DNA from: Flaviflexus equikiangi | GTDB taxonomy: Bacteria; Actinomycetota; Actinomycetes; Actinomycetales; Actinomycetaceae | DNA: 64,000 bases | Assembly: GCF_014069875.1 (NCBI RefSeq) | Contig: NZ_CP059676.1 | Location: forward strand, 496,001-560,000 | Direction of reading: 5' to 3' | Shown here: positions 9,017-18,354 of the stretch, piece after piece | Numbering within the stretch: position 1 is the first letter of the stretch | Layout of the letters: the number at the start of each line of letters is the position of its first letter | Notes under the pieces: generated by a model | Told to the model about the DNA's origin: nothing | The model's database searches: none | The model's input: the letters and a program-made list of their open reading frames with translations, nothing else | Made by a program: the position numbers and the translations under genes

Positions 9017-9469
9017 CGCAAACACGAGATAGCGATAGCAGACATATCTGAAGGCCGTCCCGAGGACGAGCCCCACACCGTTCGCGGCAACATTGTCCGC
9101 GAACTGGGAGTCATAGTCGAGGATGAAGCGCGACACGCCGAGGCACCCGAGGGCGATCGCCATGCCGCCGAGGTTGACGAGGACGAACATCGTGAACTCT
9201 CGACGCCTATTGTTCTGGGCCTTCTCGCGGAAGGTCCACAGCCGGTTGCCGACCCAGGCGAAGACGATGGAGACAGACACCGAGATCGTTTTCGCGGTCA
9301 TCGACTGATCGAAGGGCAGAGCAACGGGCCAGTGATAGGCCAACAGGTTGAATAGGCCGATGTCGACAACGTATGCACCGAGACCAATGGTGCAGAATCG
9401 GAGAAACTCGACCAGCCATTCCTTTAGGGTCTGTCCGCGGAGCAGCCGCCTAACGAAACGCGAGAACAC
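8966..9469 (-). CDS. GtrA family membrane protein
   Basis: A polytopic protein with four predicted TM helices and the GtrA/DPMS_TMD signatures FLRFCTIGLGAYVVDIGLFN, WVGNRLWTF and FRYVCYRYLVF. Family members are thought to move polyprenyl-phosphate-linked sugars across the membrane or anchor glycosyltransferases. The GTG at 9469 is chosen because longer starts would run into purK; it leaves an 18-base divergent gap, so the start is uncertain by some codons. It fits the glycan theme of the window. Confidence 0.82.
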   Translation of the reverse strand: MFSRFVRRLLRGQTLKEWLVEFLRFCTIGLGAYVVDIGLFNLLAYHWPVALPFDQSMTAKTISVSVSIVFAWVGNRLWTFREKAQNNRRREFTMFVLVNLGGMAIALGCLGVSRFILDYDSQFADNVAANGVGLVLGTAFRYVCYRYLVFASPAPATGSHRDESALR

Positions 9470-9487
9470 TCGATTAGCATATAGGAC

Positions 9488-10612
9488 ATGGGACAGAAAG
9501 TAGTCGGTACAGGCGCACGTGCGGGCGCTCCAGTGGTGTGTGTCATCGGCGGGGGCCAACTGGCGCGGATGATGCAGGAGGCTGCGATAGCTCTCGGAGT
9601 GGAGCTCCGTGCGCTCGTCGAAGCCGACGATGGGTCAGCCGGCCAAGCGATCCGCTACTCGCAGGTCGGTGCGGCCGACGACAGGGCCACGATCGAGGAG
9701 TTCGTGGACGGTGAGATCGTCACGGTCGAGCATGAGCATATTCCCGATGACATTCTGCGTGCGATCGACTCCAGGCCATCGGCCGATGCCCTCGTTTTCG
9801 CCCAAGACAAGCTCGTCATGAGGGCTTCTCTCGATGCGCCACACCCCACCTGGTACGAGGCGGCAACAGCGGACGATATCGATGCCGCTGTTGAACGCCT
9901 CGGCGGCGTCGCCATCGCCAAGGCGCCTCGCGGCGGTTACGACGGCAAGGGCGTGGCAGTCATCCGCTCCCACACAGACATTCCGTGGACGTGGGAGGGG
10001 GACAGTATCCTCCTCGAAGAGAAGGTCCCGTTCGACATGGAGGTGTCCCAACTTGTGGCGCGACGGCCCTCGGGAGAGATGGTGGCGTGGCCGCTCGTCC
10101 AGTCGGTGCAGCGCGATGGGATCTGTTTCGAGGTCACGGCTCCAGCCCCCGTCCCGGATGATCTGCGCGAGCAGGCCGCCGCAATCGCCGCTCGTATCGC
10201 CGAACAGACGGGCGTTGTCGGTGTTCTCGCCGTCGAGATGTTCGTTGTGCGGGGTGCTCTCATTGTCAACGAACTGGCCATGCGGCCCCACAACACGGGG
10301 CATTGGACGATCGAGGGAGCGGTGACGAGCCAGTTCGAACAGCACCTGCGCGCCGTTCTCGACCTGCCGCTGGGAGACACGCGTGCCGTCGCACCCTGGT
10401 CGGTCATGGTCAACCTCCTCGATTCCGCCCTCAGCGACCCTCGTGAGGCTCTGAGAGACGTCTGGGAGGCAGACCCCGGGGTCAAGATCCACATGTATGG
10501 CAAGGAAGTGCGGCCAGGCCGGAAGATCGGCCACGTCACCGTGACAGGAACAGACCTTGATGACGTGCGTGCGAGAGCCCACGCCGCCATCGCAACCCTG
10601 GAAGGACGTTGA
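9488..10612 (+). CDS. purK: N5-carboxyaminoimidazole ribonucleotide synthase
   Basis: A 374-residue ATP-grasp enzyme converting AIR, ATP and bicarbonate to N5-CAIR in purine synthesis. Motifs are the N-terminal [22 protein letters not shown] for ATP binding and [18 protein letters not shown] for Mg2+ and substrate contacts. The start at 9488 leaves a slightly long N-terminus (~15 residues before the core); GTG at 9533 is an alternative. purE follows after one base, the usual purK-purE pairing in which PurE uses PurK's product. Confidence 0.95.
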   Translation: MGQKVVGTGARAGAPVVCVIGGGQLARMMQEAAIALGVELRALVEADDGSAGQAIRYSQVGAADDRATIEEFVDGEIVTVEHEHIPDDILRAIDSRPSADALVFAQDKLVMRASLDAPHPTWYEAATADDIDAAVERLGGVAIAKAPRGGYDGKGVAVIRSHTDIPWTWEGDSILLEEKVPFDMEVSQLVARRPSGEMVAWPLVQSVQRDGICFEVTAPAPVPDDLREQAAAIAARIAEQTGVVGVLAVEMFVVRGALIVNELAMRPHNTGHWTIEGAVTSQFEQHLRAVLDLPLGDTRAVAPWSVMVNLLDSALSDPREALRDVWEADPGVKIHMYGKEVRPGRKIGHVTVTGTDLDDVRARAHAAIATLEGR

Positions 10613-10613
10613 T

Positions 10614-11102
10614 ATGCGCGTCGGTGTCGTCATGGGATCAGACTCGGACTGGCCCGTCATGGAAGCCGCAACCATAGCTCTCGATGAGTTCGGGATCGAA
10701 TGGGAAGCCGATGTGGTGTCAGCACATCGCATGGCGGACGAGATGATCGCCTACGGGACAACAGCCAAAGAGCGCGGCCTCAGTGTCATCATCGCCGGGG
10801 CAGGCGGGGCGGCCCACCTCCCCGGCATGCTGGCCTCAGTCACAACATTGCCCGTCATCGGCGTCCCCGTGCCGCTCGCACACCTCGACGGCATGGATTC
10901 CCTGCTGTCGATCGTCCAGATGCCGGCCGGGGTGCCGGTGGCAACCGTGTCGATCGGTGGGGCCCGGAATGCCGGGCTGCTCGCTGCCCGCATCCTCTCC
11001 GTCACCGATCCGGCGATCGCGGATGCGATGAAAGAATTCCAGGAGAGCCTGGCCGAGGCGGCTCGGGCTAAAGGAGATTCGCTGCGACGTCGGCTTGGGT
11101 GA
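10614..11102 (+). CDS. purE: N5-carboxyaminoimidazole ribonucleotide mutase
   Basis: A 162-residue class I PurE that converts N5-CAIR to CAIR. The ATG at 10614 is selected because it gives the family N-terminus [16 protein letters not shown] with the phosphate-binding GSDSD. Further motifs are SAHRMADEM (His for proton transfer) and [12 protein letters not shown]. It starts one base after the purK stop. Its last ~35 bases overlap the convergent LCP gene. Confidence 0.95.
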   Translation: MRVGVVMGSDSDWPVMEAATIALDEFGIEWEADVVSAHRMADEMIAYGTTAKERGLSVIIAGAGGAAHLPGMLASVTTLPVIGVPVPLAHLDGMDSLLSIVQMPAGVPVATVSIGGARNAGLLAARILSVTDPAIADAMKEFQESLAEAARAKGDSLRRRLG

Positions 11103-12303
11103 TCGATCCGTCTGCGACCTTCCCGAAGAACTCGTCGACCGTCTCCGGATTGAGCAGCACGGTCGATCCCACGCCTCCGGGCTGGTAGTTCAGATCGATG
11201 ATCGGCGGTGTGCCGACGATGCCGTTCGGGCCCATGATGGTCCGCATGGGGAGGGCGATCCGCGCAAGGTCGAGCAGGTCCGTCTCCGTGTCCACGGTGA
11301 GAACCGTCGTGGCTGAACGAACCAGCTCTCTCTGTCTGAAGGGATTGAAGAGCGTTGCTGGGCTGATCGCCTTGTCCATGACTTGGCCGATGACCTGCCG
11401 TTGGCGGGCAGTGCGGCCAATATCCCCGAGGGGATCCGAGTACCGCATGCGGGTGAAGGCCAGAGCCTGGACACCATCCGAGTCGTGGCATCCGGCCTCC
11501 CACACGAGGCCGGACATCGGGTCGTTGACGTCGTAGTCGAGACAGAGCTCGACACCTCCGACAGAGTCGACAAGGGACGAGATTCCATCCATGCCGACTT
11601 CCACGTAGTGATCAACTGTCAAACCTGACAGGCCCTCCACCGTTGCGACGAGCAGCTCGGGCCCGCCGACAGAATAGGCGGTGTTGAGCTTGGCGTTCCC
11701 ATACCCCGGGATCGACACATACGTGTCGCGGGGCAGGGAGATGAGTGAGGGGTTCCCGGATTCGGGGACGTGGACGAGCATGATCGAGTCGGACCGCTGT
11801 CCCTCCACCCCATCGTTGATGCCATCCTCGGACCGCTGATCGGTCCCCGCGAAGAGAACAGTCTTCCCAGGAGTGGCGGCCGCCCCGGAGAGAGCGCTGA
11901 CATGCCGCAGATTCGAGTTCCCGTACGTGAAGAGATAGAGGGGCCACGCGACCATGGCAAAGATCAGGAGGAGGATCAGCGGCATGATGATCCTGCGTTT
12001 CTTCCGGCGCCTGCGAGGCGCCGCGGGCGCCGACAGAGGTGCCTGCACAGGAGACTGGGGCCCGGGCCGGTCGATGGGAAGCCCGAGGGGTTCTCTCTGC
12101 GCGGGGGAGGCAGCGCGTGTTCGCGGCGTGAACGATGGCGGTGCGATAGTCGGCGCAGCGGCGCGCTGTGCAGGCCGGGGTTTCGGCGCTTCGTCCGGAC
12201 GCGGGGTCGACATCCGCTGGGTCCTGCCAGGGACCACTGTCGCTCCGAGCGCGCTCGGTCTCGTGCCAGGATTCTTCGGTCGATAGGAGGGTATGTCGCT
12301 CAC
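11068..12303 (-). CDS. LytR-CpsA-Psr (LCP) family glycopolymer transferase
   Basis: 411 residues: a Pro/Arg-rich cytoplasmic N-terminus (1-~104), one TM helix (~105-127) after the basic stretch RRRRKKRR, and an extracytoplasmic LCP domain (~150-310). The domain has [24 protein letters not shown] (with the pyrophosphate-binding Arg and Asp) and [14 protein letters not shown] enzymes move polyprenyl-linked glycopolymers onto peptidoglycan or other acceptors. It overlaps the upstream LCP gene by 4 bases. Beside a rhamnosyltransferase-like GT and the large glycan locus, it probably attaches a locus product to the wall; the exact polymer is inferred. Confidence 0.9.
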   Translation of the reverse strand: MSDIPSYRPKNPGTRPSALGATVVPGRTQRMSTPRPDEAPKPRPAQRAAAPTIAPPSFTPRTRAASPAQREPLGLPIDRPGPQSPVQAPLSAPAAPRRRRKKRRIIMPLILLLIFAMVAWPLYLFTYGNSNLRHVSALSGAAATPGKTVLFAGTDQRSEDGINDGVEGQRSDSIMLVHVPESGNPSLISLPRDTYVSIPGYGNAKLNTAYSVGGPELLVATVEGLSGLTVDHYVEVGMDGISSLVDSVGGVELCLDYDVNDPMSGLVWEAGCHDSDGVQALAFTRMRYSDPLGDIGRTARQRQVIGQVMDKAISPATLFNPFRQRELVRSATTVLTVDTETDLLDLARIALPMRTIMGPNGIVGTPPIIDLNYQPGGVGSTVLLNPETVDEFFGKVADGSITQADVAANLL

Positions 12304-13451
12304 GGGGTCACAGTCCCTGCTTGTGTGGTCGGATCGGCTGTCGGCTCCACCGGGAGGAGGCCGCCGTCTTCATCGAAGACTGTCGTTAGCGGGACGTCGG
12401 CAAGGAGGGACTCCCACAGGATGGCGGCGTCCGCGGACGGCAGGACGCGTGCACCGGCAGGATCCCACGGCATGGTCATGAGGAAGAAGTCCTCTGTCGA
12501 GACGGAACGAATCGAGTTCGCCAGCGAGGCGATCTTGTCGATGTTGCCCAGTTCGGAATCCGTCACGATCGACTGGGACACCGCGTCGACGAGCCGGTAG
12601 AGAGACGGCAGGTCGGTGAGCAGGTTGCGGCTGAGGGCCTCATCCGCGATCGCCATGACGAGGTCCTGCTGGCGCTGCATACGGCCGATATCTGACCCGT
12701 CACCGATACCCTTGCGGGCGCGTGCAAAAGCCAGAGCGGATTCGCCATCGAGAGTCTGGCATCCCGCGACAATGTCGAGACCCGCCGTGCTATCGGCCAG
12801 TGCCTCATCGAAGCACATCTCGACGCCGCCGAGAGCGTCGACGAACTGCTGGAAGGAAGCGAAGTCGACGACCACGAAACCGTCGATGTAGAGATCAGTC
12901 AGATCTTCGACGGTGCGGATCGTGCAGGCGGCGGCCGCGCCGACATCGCCGGTCTGCCCGCCGATGGAGAATGCCGAGTTGAAGATGGCAGACGTCCGCG
13001 CCTCCGTCCACGTGCCGTCGGGAAGCCGGCAGGAGGGAATGTCGACGAGGGTGTCCCGTGGAATCGACACGATCTCGACCCTGGACCGATCCGCGGAGAT
13101 ATGGGCCAACATGGTCGTATCTGACCGCATGCCGACCACCTGGCCTGCTTGGCCGGCGCCATCGATATCGGCCTCGCCCTCACGGACGTCCGAACCGAGG
13201 ATGAGAATGTTGATATCATCACCGGGCTTGTAGGGCTCGATCTCGTCAGCCTCTTCACCGCGGTCGAGGTAGACGTTGATGTCCTGGGTCTGAATATTGC
13301 CGTCGAGCCGTGTGTATGCGAAGTAGATCGTGGACGCGAGGAATAGAATGATAGCCAGCAGTGCGCTCACCACGGGTATCACCCAGGGATACTGGCGCCC
13401 GGCAACTTCATGTCCGGGTGCCCTGGAAGCGCTGGAAGAGAACTGACTCAC
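12300..13451 (-). CDS. LytR-CpsA-Psr (LCP) family glycopolymer transferase
   Basis: A 383-residue second LCP protein with a short cytoplasmic tail, TM helix ~22-46 and an extracytoplasmic LCP domain. Visible motifs are INILILGSD, SDTTMLAHISADRSRVEIVS, IPRDTLVDIPSC and LAFARARKGIGDGSDIGRMQ, covering the conserved Asp and Arg residues that bind the polyprenyl pyrophosphate. Unlike its neighbour it has paired Cys residues in the domain (IPSC, CTI, CFDE, GCQ), which could form disulphides outside. It overlaps the next LCP gene by 4 bases (ATGA). Divergent from the GT2 at 13533. Confidence 0.9.
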   Translation of the reverse strand: MSQFSSSASRAPGHEVAGRQYPWVIPVVSALLAIILFLASTIYFAYTRLDGNIQTQDINVYLDRGEEADEIEPYKPGDDINILILGSDVREGEADIDGAGQAGQVVGMRSDTTMLAHISADRSRVEIVSIPRDTLVDIPSCRLPDGTWTEARTSAIFNSAFSIGGQTGDVGAAAACTIRTVEDLTDLYIDGFVVVDFASFQQFVDALGGVEMCFDEALADSTAGLDIVAGCQTLDGESALAFARARKGIGDGSDIGRMQRQQDLVMAIADEALSRNLLTDLPSLYRLVDAVSQSIVTDSELGNIDKIASLANSIRSVSTEDFFLMTMPWDPAGARVLPSADAAILWESLLADVPLTTVFDEDGGLLPVEPTADPTTQAGTVTP

Positions 13452-13461
13452 GCCTTAGATA

Positions 13462-13485
13462 CTAGTGCCACTGATGCGTCACTAG
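13462..13485. promoter_or_regulatory. Inverted repeat between divergent genes, possible operator
   Basis: CTAGTG and CACTAG are separated by 12 bases in the 81-base gap between the divergent LCP operon and the GT2 gene. Position and symmetry suit a dimeric repressor site controlling both directions, but there is no second site in this window to support it. Confidence 0.3.
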
Positions 13486-13532
13486 CGACTGTTGGCCTAG
13501 TCTGTCTGTGTAAATCACACGGAGGAGAAGAA

Positions 13533-14366
13533 GTGGCCGGACCGAGCATTCACGTCGTGACCGTCGCATTCAACCCGGGAGAGGAGCTCGAGCGCATGCT
13601 CGCATCCCTCCGGGATGCGGCACCGGGTGCGGCATTGACGGTCGATATCGTCGACAACGGCACCGAGACCGAAGTCGTCGACAGGGCCGCCCGCAACGGC
13701 GGGGCCCGGATCATTCGTCCCGGGAAGAACCTCGGCTACGGCGCGGCCGCAGATCGAGCCCTGCGCGAATCGCAGGCCGACTGGTTCATGGTCGTCAACC
13801 CGGACACCGTGTTCACCCCCGACTCCATGTCAGAACTCGTTGCGGCATCGGAGCGGTGGCCTGCGGGCGGGGTGTTCGGGCCCCGGCTCGCCAACGTCGA
13901 CGGAACGATCTACCCCTCTGCCCGGGAGCTCCCATCGCTCTCGATCGGTATCGGACATGCACTTCTCGTCTCGGTCTGGCCCGGGAACCCGTGGACGGCG
14001 CGCTACCACGGGATCACTGATCGGGAGCATGTGTGCGGATGGCTGTCAGGGGCGTGCCTGCTTCTCCGGCCTGAGGCATACCGCCAGATCGGCGGCTTCG
14101 ACCCGAACTATTTCATGTTCTTCGAAGATGTCGACTTGGGCTTGAGGATGAGGGAGGCGGAATGGGAGTCAGTCTACGTTCCGTCCGCGACTGTCATCCA
14201 CGACCAGGGAACATCCTGGAGAGACCGGCCCGCCCCCATGATCCGCGCACATCACGAATCCGCCATGAGGTACATTTCCCGTGCCTATCCGGGCAAGAGA
14301 AACGCCCCGCTGCGCGGGGCGATTCTTGCAGGACTGAAGCTCCGATCGCGCTGGATGACGCGCTAG
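13533..14366 (+). CDS. Family 2 glycosyltransferase, WbbL/rhamnosyltransferase-like
   Basis: A 277-residue GT2. The GTG at 13533 is preceded by GGAGGAG at 13521, better than the upstream in-frame ATG inside the LCP promoter. Features are the nucleotide-sugar fold start IHVVTVAFNPG, the metal-binding VVNPDTVF, and the acceptor region GWLSGACLLLRPEAYRQIGG...FFEDVDLGLRMRE. These match WbbL-type rhamnosyltransferases, which add L-rhamnose to lipid-linked GlcNAc in wall-linker synthesis. Closeness to LCP genes and (across the island) rmlB fits. The stop codon TAG lies in the CTAG flank of the adjoining IS. Confidence 0.85.
   Translation: MAGPSIHVVTVAFNPGEELERMLASLRDAAPGAALTVDIVDNGTETEVVDRAARNGGARIIRPGKNLGYGAAADRALRESQADWFMVVNPDTVFTPDSMSELVAASERWPAGGVFGPRLANVDGTIYPSARELPSLSIGIGHALLVSVWPGNPWTARYHGITDREHVCGWLSGACLLLRPEAYRQIGGFDPNYFMFFEDVDLGLRMREAEWESVYVPSATVIHDQGTSWRDRPAPMIRAHHESAMRYISRAYPGKRNAPLRGAILAGLKLRSRWMTR
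14363..14366. repeat. CTAG flank, left side of island (target duplication candidate)
   Basis: CTAG immediately precedes the left inverted repeat at 14367. The same four bases follow IS copy 1 (16049-16052) and IS copy 2 (22575-22578). It includes the GT2 stop codon. CTAG is rare in GC-rich genomes, so a shared target duplication or strong site preference is likely. Confidence 0.7.
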
Positions 14367-16048
14367 CCTCGATCTTTCATGACGGCCCCGATCGGGGGTT
14401 GTCGGCGCCGGTGGTGTCGATGTTGGTCTGATTCTTGCAGGAGGGTGCGACAAGACGCCGCGTGACGTTCGCGGTGGGCGGGGTTCCAGGCCGAAGGGGT
14501 ATTCCAGGATCGAGGCGGATGGTCGGGGCCGCGGGGTCAGGTCGCTGGGGCCGGGAGCCCTTGGAGCTTGGTGATGCCGGCGTGGATCAGCCCGGCCCAT
14601 GGGGATCGGTCGCTGAGGTGGAGGTGGATGCGTCTGGCTCTTCGGGCGATGGTGGCGGGGATGCTGAACAGCCGGTAGCGGAGCCGTTTCGGTTCCCACC
14701 GGCGTGCTTCGTGTCCGGCCAGCGCGAGCAGCCCGGTCCAGGCCTGCAGCTCGGACGCGAGCGCGATGATCTGGCACCAGATCCTGTTCTGGTCGAACCC
14801 GTGGAGGGGGAGGTTCGCCAGCCCGGTGGTCTTCGCCTGCCTGATGCGGTCCTCGCAGCGGGCGCGGCGGCGGTGCCGGAGCTCGAGCTGTTGAAGGGTG
14901 GCGCCTCTGGTGTTGGTCGCGAACGCGGTCAGCCGGTAGCCGTCGACGTCGTCGAACCGTAGCTGCGCTCCGGGGTGGGGCCGTTCCCGGCGGACGATCA
15001 CCCGCATCCCGTCGGGCCAGCCTGTCAGGTCGAGTAGTCCGGTGAGCTCGGCGAGATCGGCCCCGTCGCGGGCTTCACCATCCGCGTTGAGGGCCGGGAG
15101 CCACACCCATTCAGGGATCTGGTGGTAGAGCTCGGCGGTGTCCATGGGGAGGGTGAACCCGACCGAGTACGCGACCCGCCGCCCGGTCAGCCACTTCGTG
15201 AACTCCTTCGTGCCGCCGGCCCCGTCCGCGCGGACCAGCACCCTCCGCCCTGGGCGCGGGTTGCGGTCGGGGAGCTGCGCCAACGCGGCCTTGGTGACAG
15301 CGATGTGATCGCTGGCCTTGTTGGAGCCGGCGTTGCCCGGCCGCAGCAGGATCTCGAGTGCTTCGCCGGTTCCGTCCGCGCCGTGGTCGGCGAACGCCAA
15401 CAGGGGGTGGAACCCGTACCCGCGTTTGAACGTCGGAGCAGCCTGCTGCTTCTCCGAATGCGCGGTGACCAGCGACGCATCCAAGTCGATAATCAGCGGC
15501 TGCTCAGCGGTAGCGCCGTGGTCGGGGGCATGGACACCGGCCACACCCCACACGGTGGCGCGGGCCTGCTGCCGCGCCGACGAGATCGCCTTGATCGCCT
15601 TGTCCGCATCGTCGGCCAGGGCCTTGATCAGCCGGGACACCGTCGGATCCGACGCCACCGACCCGTAGACCCCTGGTTCGGCGCGCAGGGTGGCGAGGTC
15701 GCTCAACGCATCACCGCCCAGCACCAGCGACACCGCTAGGTCGAGCAGGATCTTGCCTGGGTCATGGACCGCCAACGGCTTCCGCCACCCCGCCAACGCC
15801 TCCGACAGGCCCCGATCCAGGCCTGCGGCCCGGATCGTTTCGGTCAGCAGGACCCCGCCGGCCTGGGCGACCGCGGTCACCTTCGCGGTATCAACGTGAA
15901 CCCTGGGATACAAGCCGGTAGTCTTCACCTCGAAGGTGCTCCTCATCTTGGTTGACGTGGTCTCTAGGCAAGTCACATCATCCCAAGTCAGGGGCACTTT
16001 CGCTATCTCAACCCGCTACCGTCCACCCACCGGCGTGAAAGCGCGAGG
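14367..16048 (-). mobile_element. IS1380-family insertion sequence, intact copy
   Basis: A 1682-base element with imperfect 19-base terminal inverted repeats: CCTCGATCTTTCATGACGG at 14367-14385 and, reading inward from the right end, CCTCGCGCTTTCACGCCGG at 16030-16048. CTAG flanks both ends directly. It holds one full transposase gene on the minus strand. It forms the left arm of the composite island ending at 22574, with a related element in the same orientation at the other end. Confidence 0.9.
14537..15946 (-). CDS. IS1380-family transposase
   Basis: A 469-residue DDE transposase. The ATG at 15946 is preferred to the one 17 codons upstream because it matches the family start MRSTFEVKTTG. 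Catalytic carboxylates are probably the Asp in LIIDLDASL, the Asp in VRADGAGGTKEF and the Glu in RCEDRIRQAK. The reading frame is unbroken, so the element could still be active and could mobilise the frameshifted relative at 20902-22574. Sequence differences from that copy are spread throughout, so the two are not a fresh duplication. Confidence 0.92.
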   Translation of the reverse strand: MRSTFEVKTTGLYPRVHVDTAKVTAVAQAGGVLLTETIRAAGLDRGLSEALAGWRKPLAVHDPGKILLDLAVSLVLGGDALSDLATLRAEPGVYGSVASDPTVSRLIKALADDADKAIKAISSARQQARATVWGVAGVHAPDHGATAEQPLIIDLDASLVTAHSEKQQAAPTFKRGYGFHPLLAFADHGADGTGEALEILLRPGNAGSNKASDHIAVTKAALAQLPDRNPRPGRRVLVRADGAGGTKEFTKWLTGRRVAYSVGFTLPMDTAELYHQIPEWVWLPALNADGEARDGADLAELTGLLDLTGWPDGMRVIVRRERPHPGAQLRFDDVDGYRLTAFATNTRGATLQQLELRHRRRARCEDRIRQAKTTGLANLPLHGFDQNRIWCQIIALASELQAWTGLLALAGHEARRWEPKRLRYRLFSIPATIARRARRIHLHLSDRSPWAGLIHAGITKLQGLPAPAT

Positions 16049-16052
16049 CTAG
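16049..16052. repeat. CTAG flank, right side of IS copy 1
   Basis: CTAG directly follows the right inverted repeat of IS copy 1 and equals the four bases at 14363-14366, so this copy alone shows a perfect 4-base target duplication. Confidence 0.65.
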
Positions 16053-16204
16053 CCGACCCCCTCGTCCTTGAATGAAGAGTGACGCCTGTGATGACCTGGG
16101 ATATGGTGGCTGCGGTCCCGTTCAGCCACTCCCCCCGCAAGCGTGCACCAAGGATGTCCATCTGTCTCCACCCAAAGCCGCATTCCCCACCTCCTCGACC
16201 CGGG

Positions 16205-16532
16205 GGGTCTGTCCATAGCCTAGGTGCTCGTTGAGTTGTTCGTCGAGGGCTGCTTCGACGACCTGAGCCGTCAATGCTCTCAGCAACCCGTCGGGGCCGG
16301 TCAGGGCGATACCCGCATCGCGGGCCTGGCGCACCATCTGCGCGATCGCTTCACGCTGGGCCTTGTCGAGCTCGGTCGGCTCCTCCGGGGATAGTGATAA
16401 ATGGGTCACAGCTTCCAGTCTGGCCGACTCTACGGCCGACGAGCTGCTGCTGGTGGTTGTCTCGGTCATCATGACTCCTCCTGCCCTGACGGGCGATGGA
16501 GCCACTTACACCGTTTCTCTGACAGACCCTGG
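16205..16532 (-). pseudogene. IS256-family transposase remnant (N-terminal part only)
   Basis: The frame from ATG 16472 encodes the start of an IS256/mutator-type transposase, with GPDGLLRALTAQVVEAALDE followed by QLNEHLGY. Similarity stops near 16205, before the rest of the ~400-residue protein; the frame then runs through unrelated sequence to 16122. Bases ~16501-16530 upstream of the start look like the terminal region of such an element (CCGTTTCTCTGACAGACCC as written on the plus strand). It is a dead fragment between IS copy 1 and the exporter genes. Confidence 0.75.
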
Positions 16533-16629
16533 GGGAACGAGCCTGGAACAAACACCACACTGGGGGTAGGGTTGTGCGGATGGGTGGCGAATGCCGTGGT
16601 CAAAGTTGATTGCTATGGAGGTGTGTCGG

Positions 16630-17715
16630 GTGAAGCGGTTGTTGACGGGTGTTGTGGCGCTGCTGGTGGTCGGTTTCGCGGTGGCCGCTGGGTGGTGGGC
16701 GGCTCGGGCGACGTTGTCGTCATCGGCGCCGGTGGAGGTTGCCTCGGCTGAGCCGGTGTGGGGTGAGGCTGCCGAGGCCACTGTTGGACGCTCGCTGGGG
16801 TATGCGACGACGTTGCGGCAGCCAGCGGTAGTGGCCGCGTCGAACGCTTTGGCGGGGGTGGTCACGTCGGTTCATCCGGGCGAGGTCAATGTTGGCGATG
16901 TGCTGTACACGGTGGGCAACACGCCGGTGCGGGCGGTGCAGTCGGAGCGGCCGATGTGGCGTGACTTGGCGCGCCGCCAGTCTGGCGAAGATGTCGCGGC
17001 GCTGCAGCAGATGTTGGCTGGGTTGGGGCATTTCTCCGGCGAGGCCAACGGCACGTTCGGGCGGGACACGCAGCGCGCGGTGATTGCGTGGCAGAAGGCC
17101 GAGGGGCGTTCGCAGACCGGCACGGTCGCTCGCGGGGAACTCGTTGCGCTGCCGCGCTTTCCGATCACGGTCTCGTTGGGTGAGGACATCGCACTGGGGA
17201 AGGTGCTTGCCGGGGGCGAGGATGCAGTGTTGGCACCGACCGGGGCCAGAGAGTTCGTGCTGGTGTTGACCGATGATCAGGCACGGCTCGTGCCGGCCGA
17301 GGCGACGATCGAGGTGACGTTCGAGGACAAGGTGTGGCCGGCGGTGATCGCGGGATCGACACCGGATCAGGGCGGCACGGTGTCGTTCGAGTTGGTCGCG
17401 CCTGATGGGGGCGAGGTGTGCGGTGGCGATTGCGGCTCGTTGCCGCTCGATCCGCAGGTGACGCTGCGTTCGCAGGTGGTCGTGGTGCCCAGGGTCAGCG
17501 GTGTTGGGGTGCCGGCAGCAGCCGTGCGCTCCACCCCTGACGGTGCGACGTTCGTCATCACCGAATCCGGCCAATCGCCCGTGACCGTGCTCGGCTCTGG
17601 TCAAGGAATGGTGATCGTCGAGGGCATCGAGGTGGGCACCAAGGTCCAGATCTCCGACGGTTCCGCCGCCCCAGCGGCCGGGGAACCGTCAGCTGAACCG
17701 ACCGAGGAGGGCTAG
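16630..17715 (+). CDS. Periplasmic-adaptor-like protein with peptidoglycan-binding domain (ABC export partner)
   Basis: A 361-residue membrane-anchored protein. The GTG at 16630 is chosen for the GGAGG at 16618-16622 seven bases upstream and because the TM helix (residues 4-27) then begins at once. Residues ~72-102 resemble the biotinyl-lipoyl segment of HlyD/MacA-type adaptors (GVVTSVHPGEVNVGDVLYTV). A PG_binding_1 domain is inserted at ~115-175 (LQQMLAGLGHFSGEANGTFG). Beta-barrel regions follow, and the tail is Pro/Ala/Glu-rich. It precedes an ATPase and FtsX permease in a tight operon, so it probably links the exporter to the wall. Found as a unit in many actinobacteria; substrate unknown. 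Confidence 0.82.
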   Translation: MKRLLTGVVALLVVGFAVAAGWWAARATLSSSAPVEVASAEPVWGEAAEATVGRSLGYATTLRQPAVVAASNALAGVVTSVHPGEVNVGDVLYTVGNTPVRAVQSERPMWRDLARRQSGEDVAALQQMLAGLGHFSGEANGTFGRDTQRAVIAWQKAEGRSQTGTVARGELVALPRFPITVSLGEDIALGKVLAGGEDAVLAPTGAREFVLVLTDDQARLVPAEATIEVTFEDKVWPAVIAGSTPDQGGTVSFELVAPDGGEVCGGDCGSLPLDPQVTLRSQVVVVPRVSGVGVPAAAVRSTPDGATFVITESGQSPVTVLGSGQGMVIVEGIEVGTKVQISDGSAAPAAGEPSAEPTEEG

Positions 17716-17718
17716 CCC

Positions 17719-18354
17719 GTGTTGGCGGTGGAGGGATTGTCGTTTGCCTACCGGCGCGGCGCCGAGGAGCTGTTCGACGGGCTCACCCACTCGTTCACCC
17801 CCGGCGTGATGACCGCGGTGACCGGTCCGTCGGGGCGTGGCAAGTCGACCCTGCTCTACGTGCTCGGCCTGATGTTGACCCCCACGAAGGGCCAAGTGCT
17901 GCTCGGCGGGGAACCGGTGTCAACCTGGTCGGATTGGCGCCGCTCTCAGGTTCGCGCCACGAAGATCGGGTTCGTGTTCCAGGATGCAGCCCTCGACCCG
18001 GCCCGCAAGGTGGTCGATTCAGTCATCGAGCCCGCCCTCTACGGCGGCGCCACCCCGCGCCAAGCCCGAGGCACAGCGCTGCAGCTGATGGAGCGGATGG
18101 GAGTGGCAGCCCGCGCCGATCACCGCCCCGGAGAAGTTTCTGGCGGCCAAGCCCAACGCCTCGCGGTCTGCCGCGCCTTGGTCACCGACCCCGCCGTCGT
18201 GCTCGCCGACGAACCCACCGGCAACCTCGACCGCGCCAACGCCGCCGAAGTCCTCGCCGCGCTCTCGGCAGCCGCCGACGGGAAGCGCACCGTCGTCATC
18301 GCCACGCACGACCCCTTCGTGCTCGACCACGCCGACGAGGTACTGGCGCTATGA
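17719..18354 (+). CDS. ABC transporter ATP-binding protein (MacB/LolD-like)
   Basis: 211 residues with Walker A GPSGRGKST, Q-loop FVFQDAALDP, signature VSGGQAQRLAV, Walker B VVLADEPTGNLD and H-loop ATHD. The pattern places it with ATPases that pair with FtsX-type permeases for peptide or lipoprotein export rather than with importers. GTG start three bases after the adaptor stop; the ATG of the permease overlaps its stop (ATGA), so the three are co-translated. The Arg in the Walker A (SGRGKS) is a mild variation. Confidence 0.88.
   Translation: MLAVEGLSFAYRRGAEELFDGLTHSFTPGVMTAVTGPSGRGKSTLLYVLGLMLTPTKGQVLLGGEPVSTWSDWRRSQVRATKIGFVFQDAALDPARKVVDSVIEPALYGGATPRQARGTALQLMERMGVAARADHRPGEVSGGQAQRLAVCRALVTDPAVVLADEPTGNLDRANAAEVLAALSAAADGKRTVVIATHDPFVLDHADEVLAL

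Noticed and set aside
14304-14320. GCCCCGC-TGC-GCGGGGC hairpin as terminator
   Set aside because: It lies inside the GT2 coding region and is followed by only a short T-poor tail; probably codon-driven.
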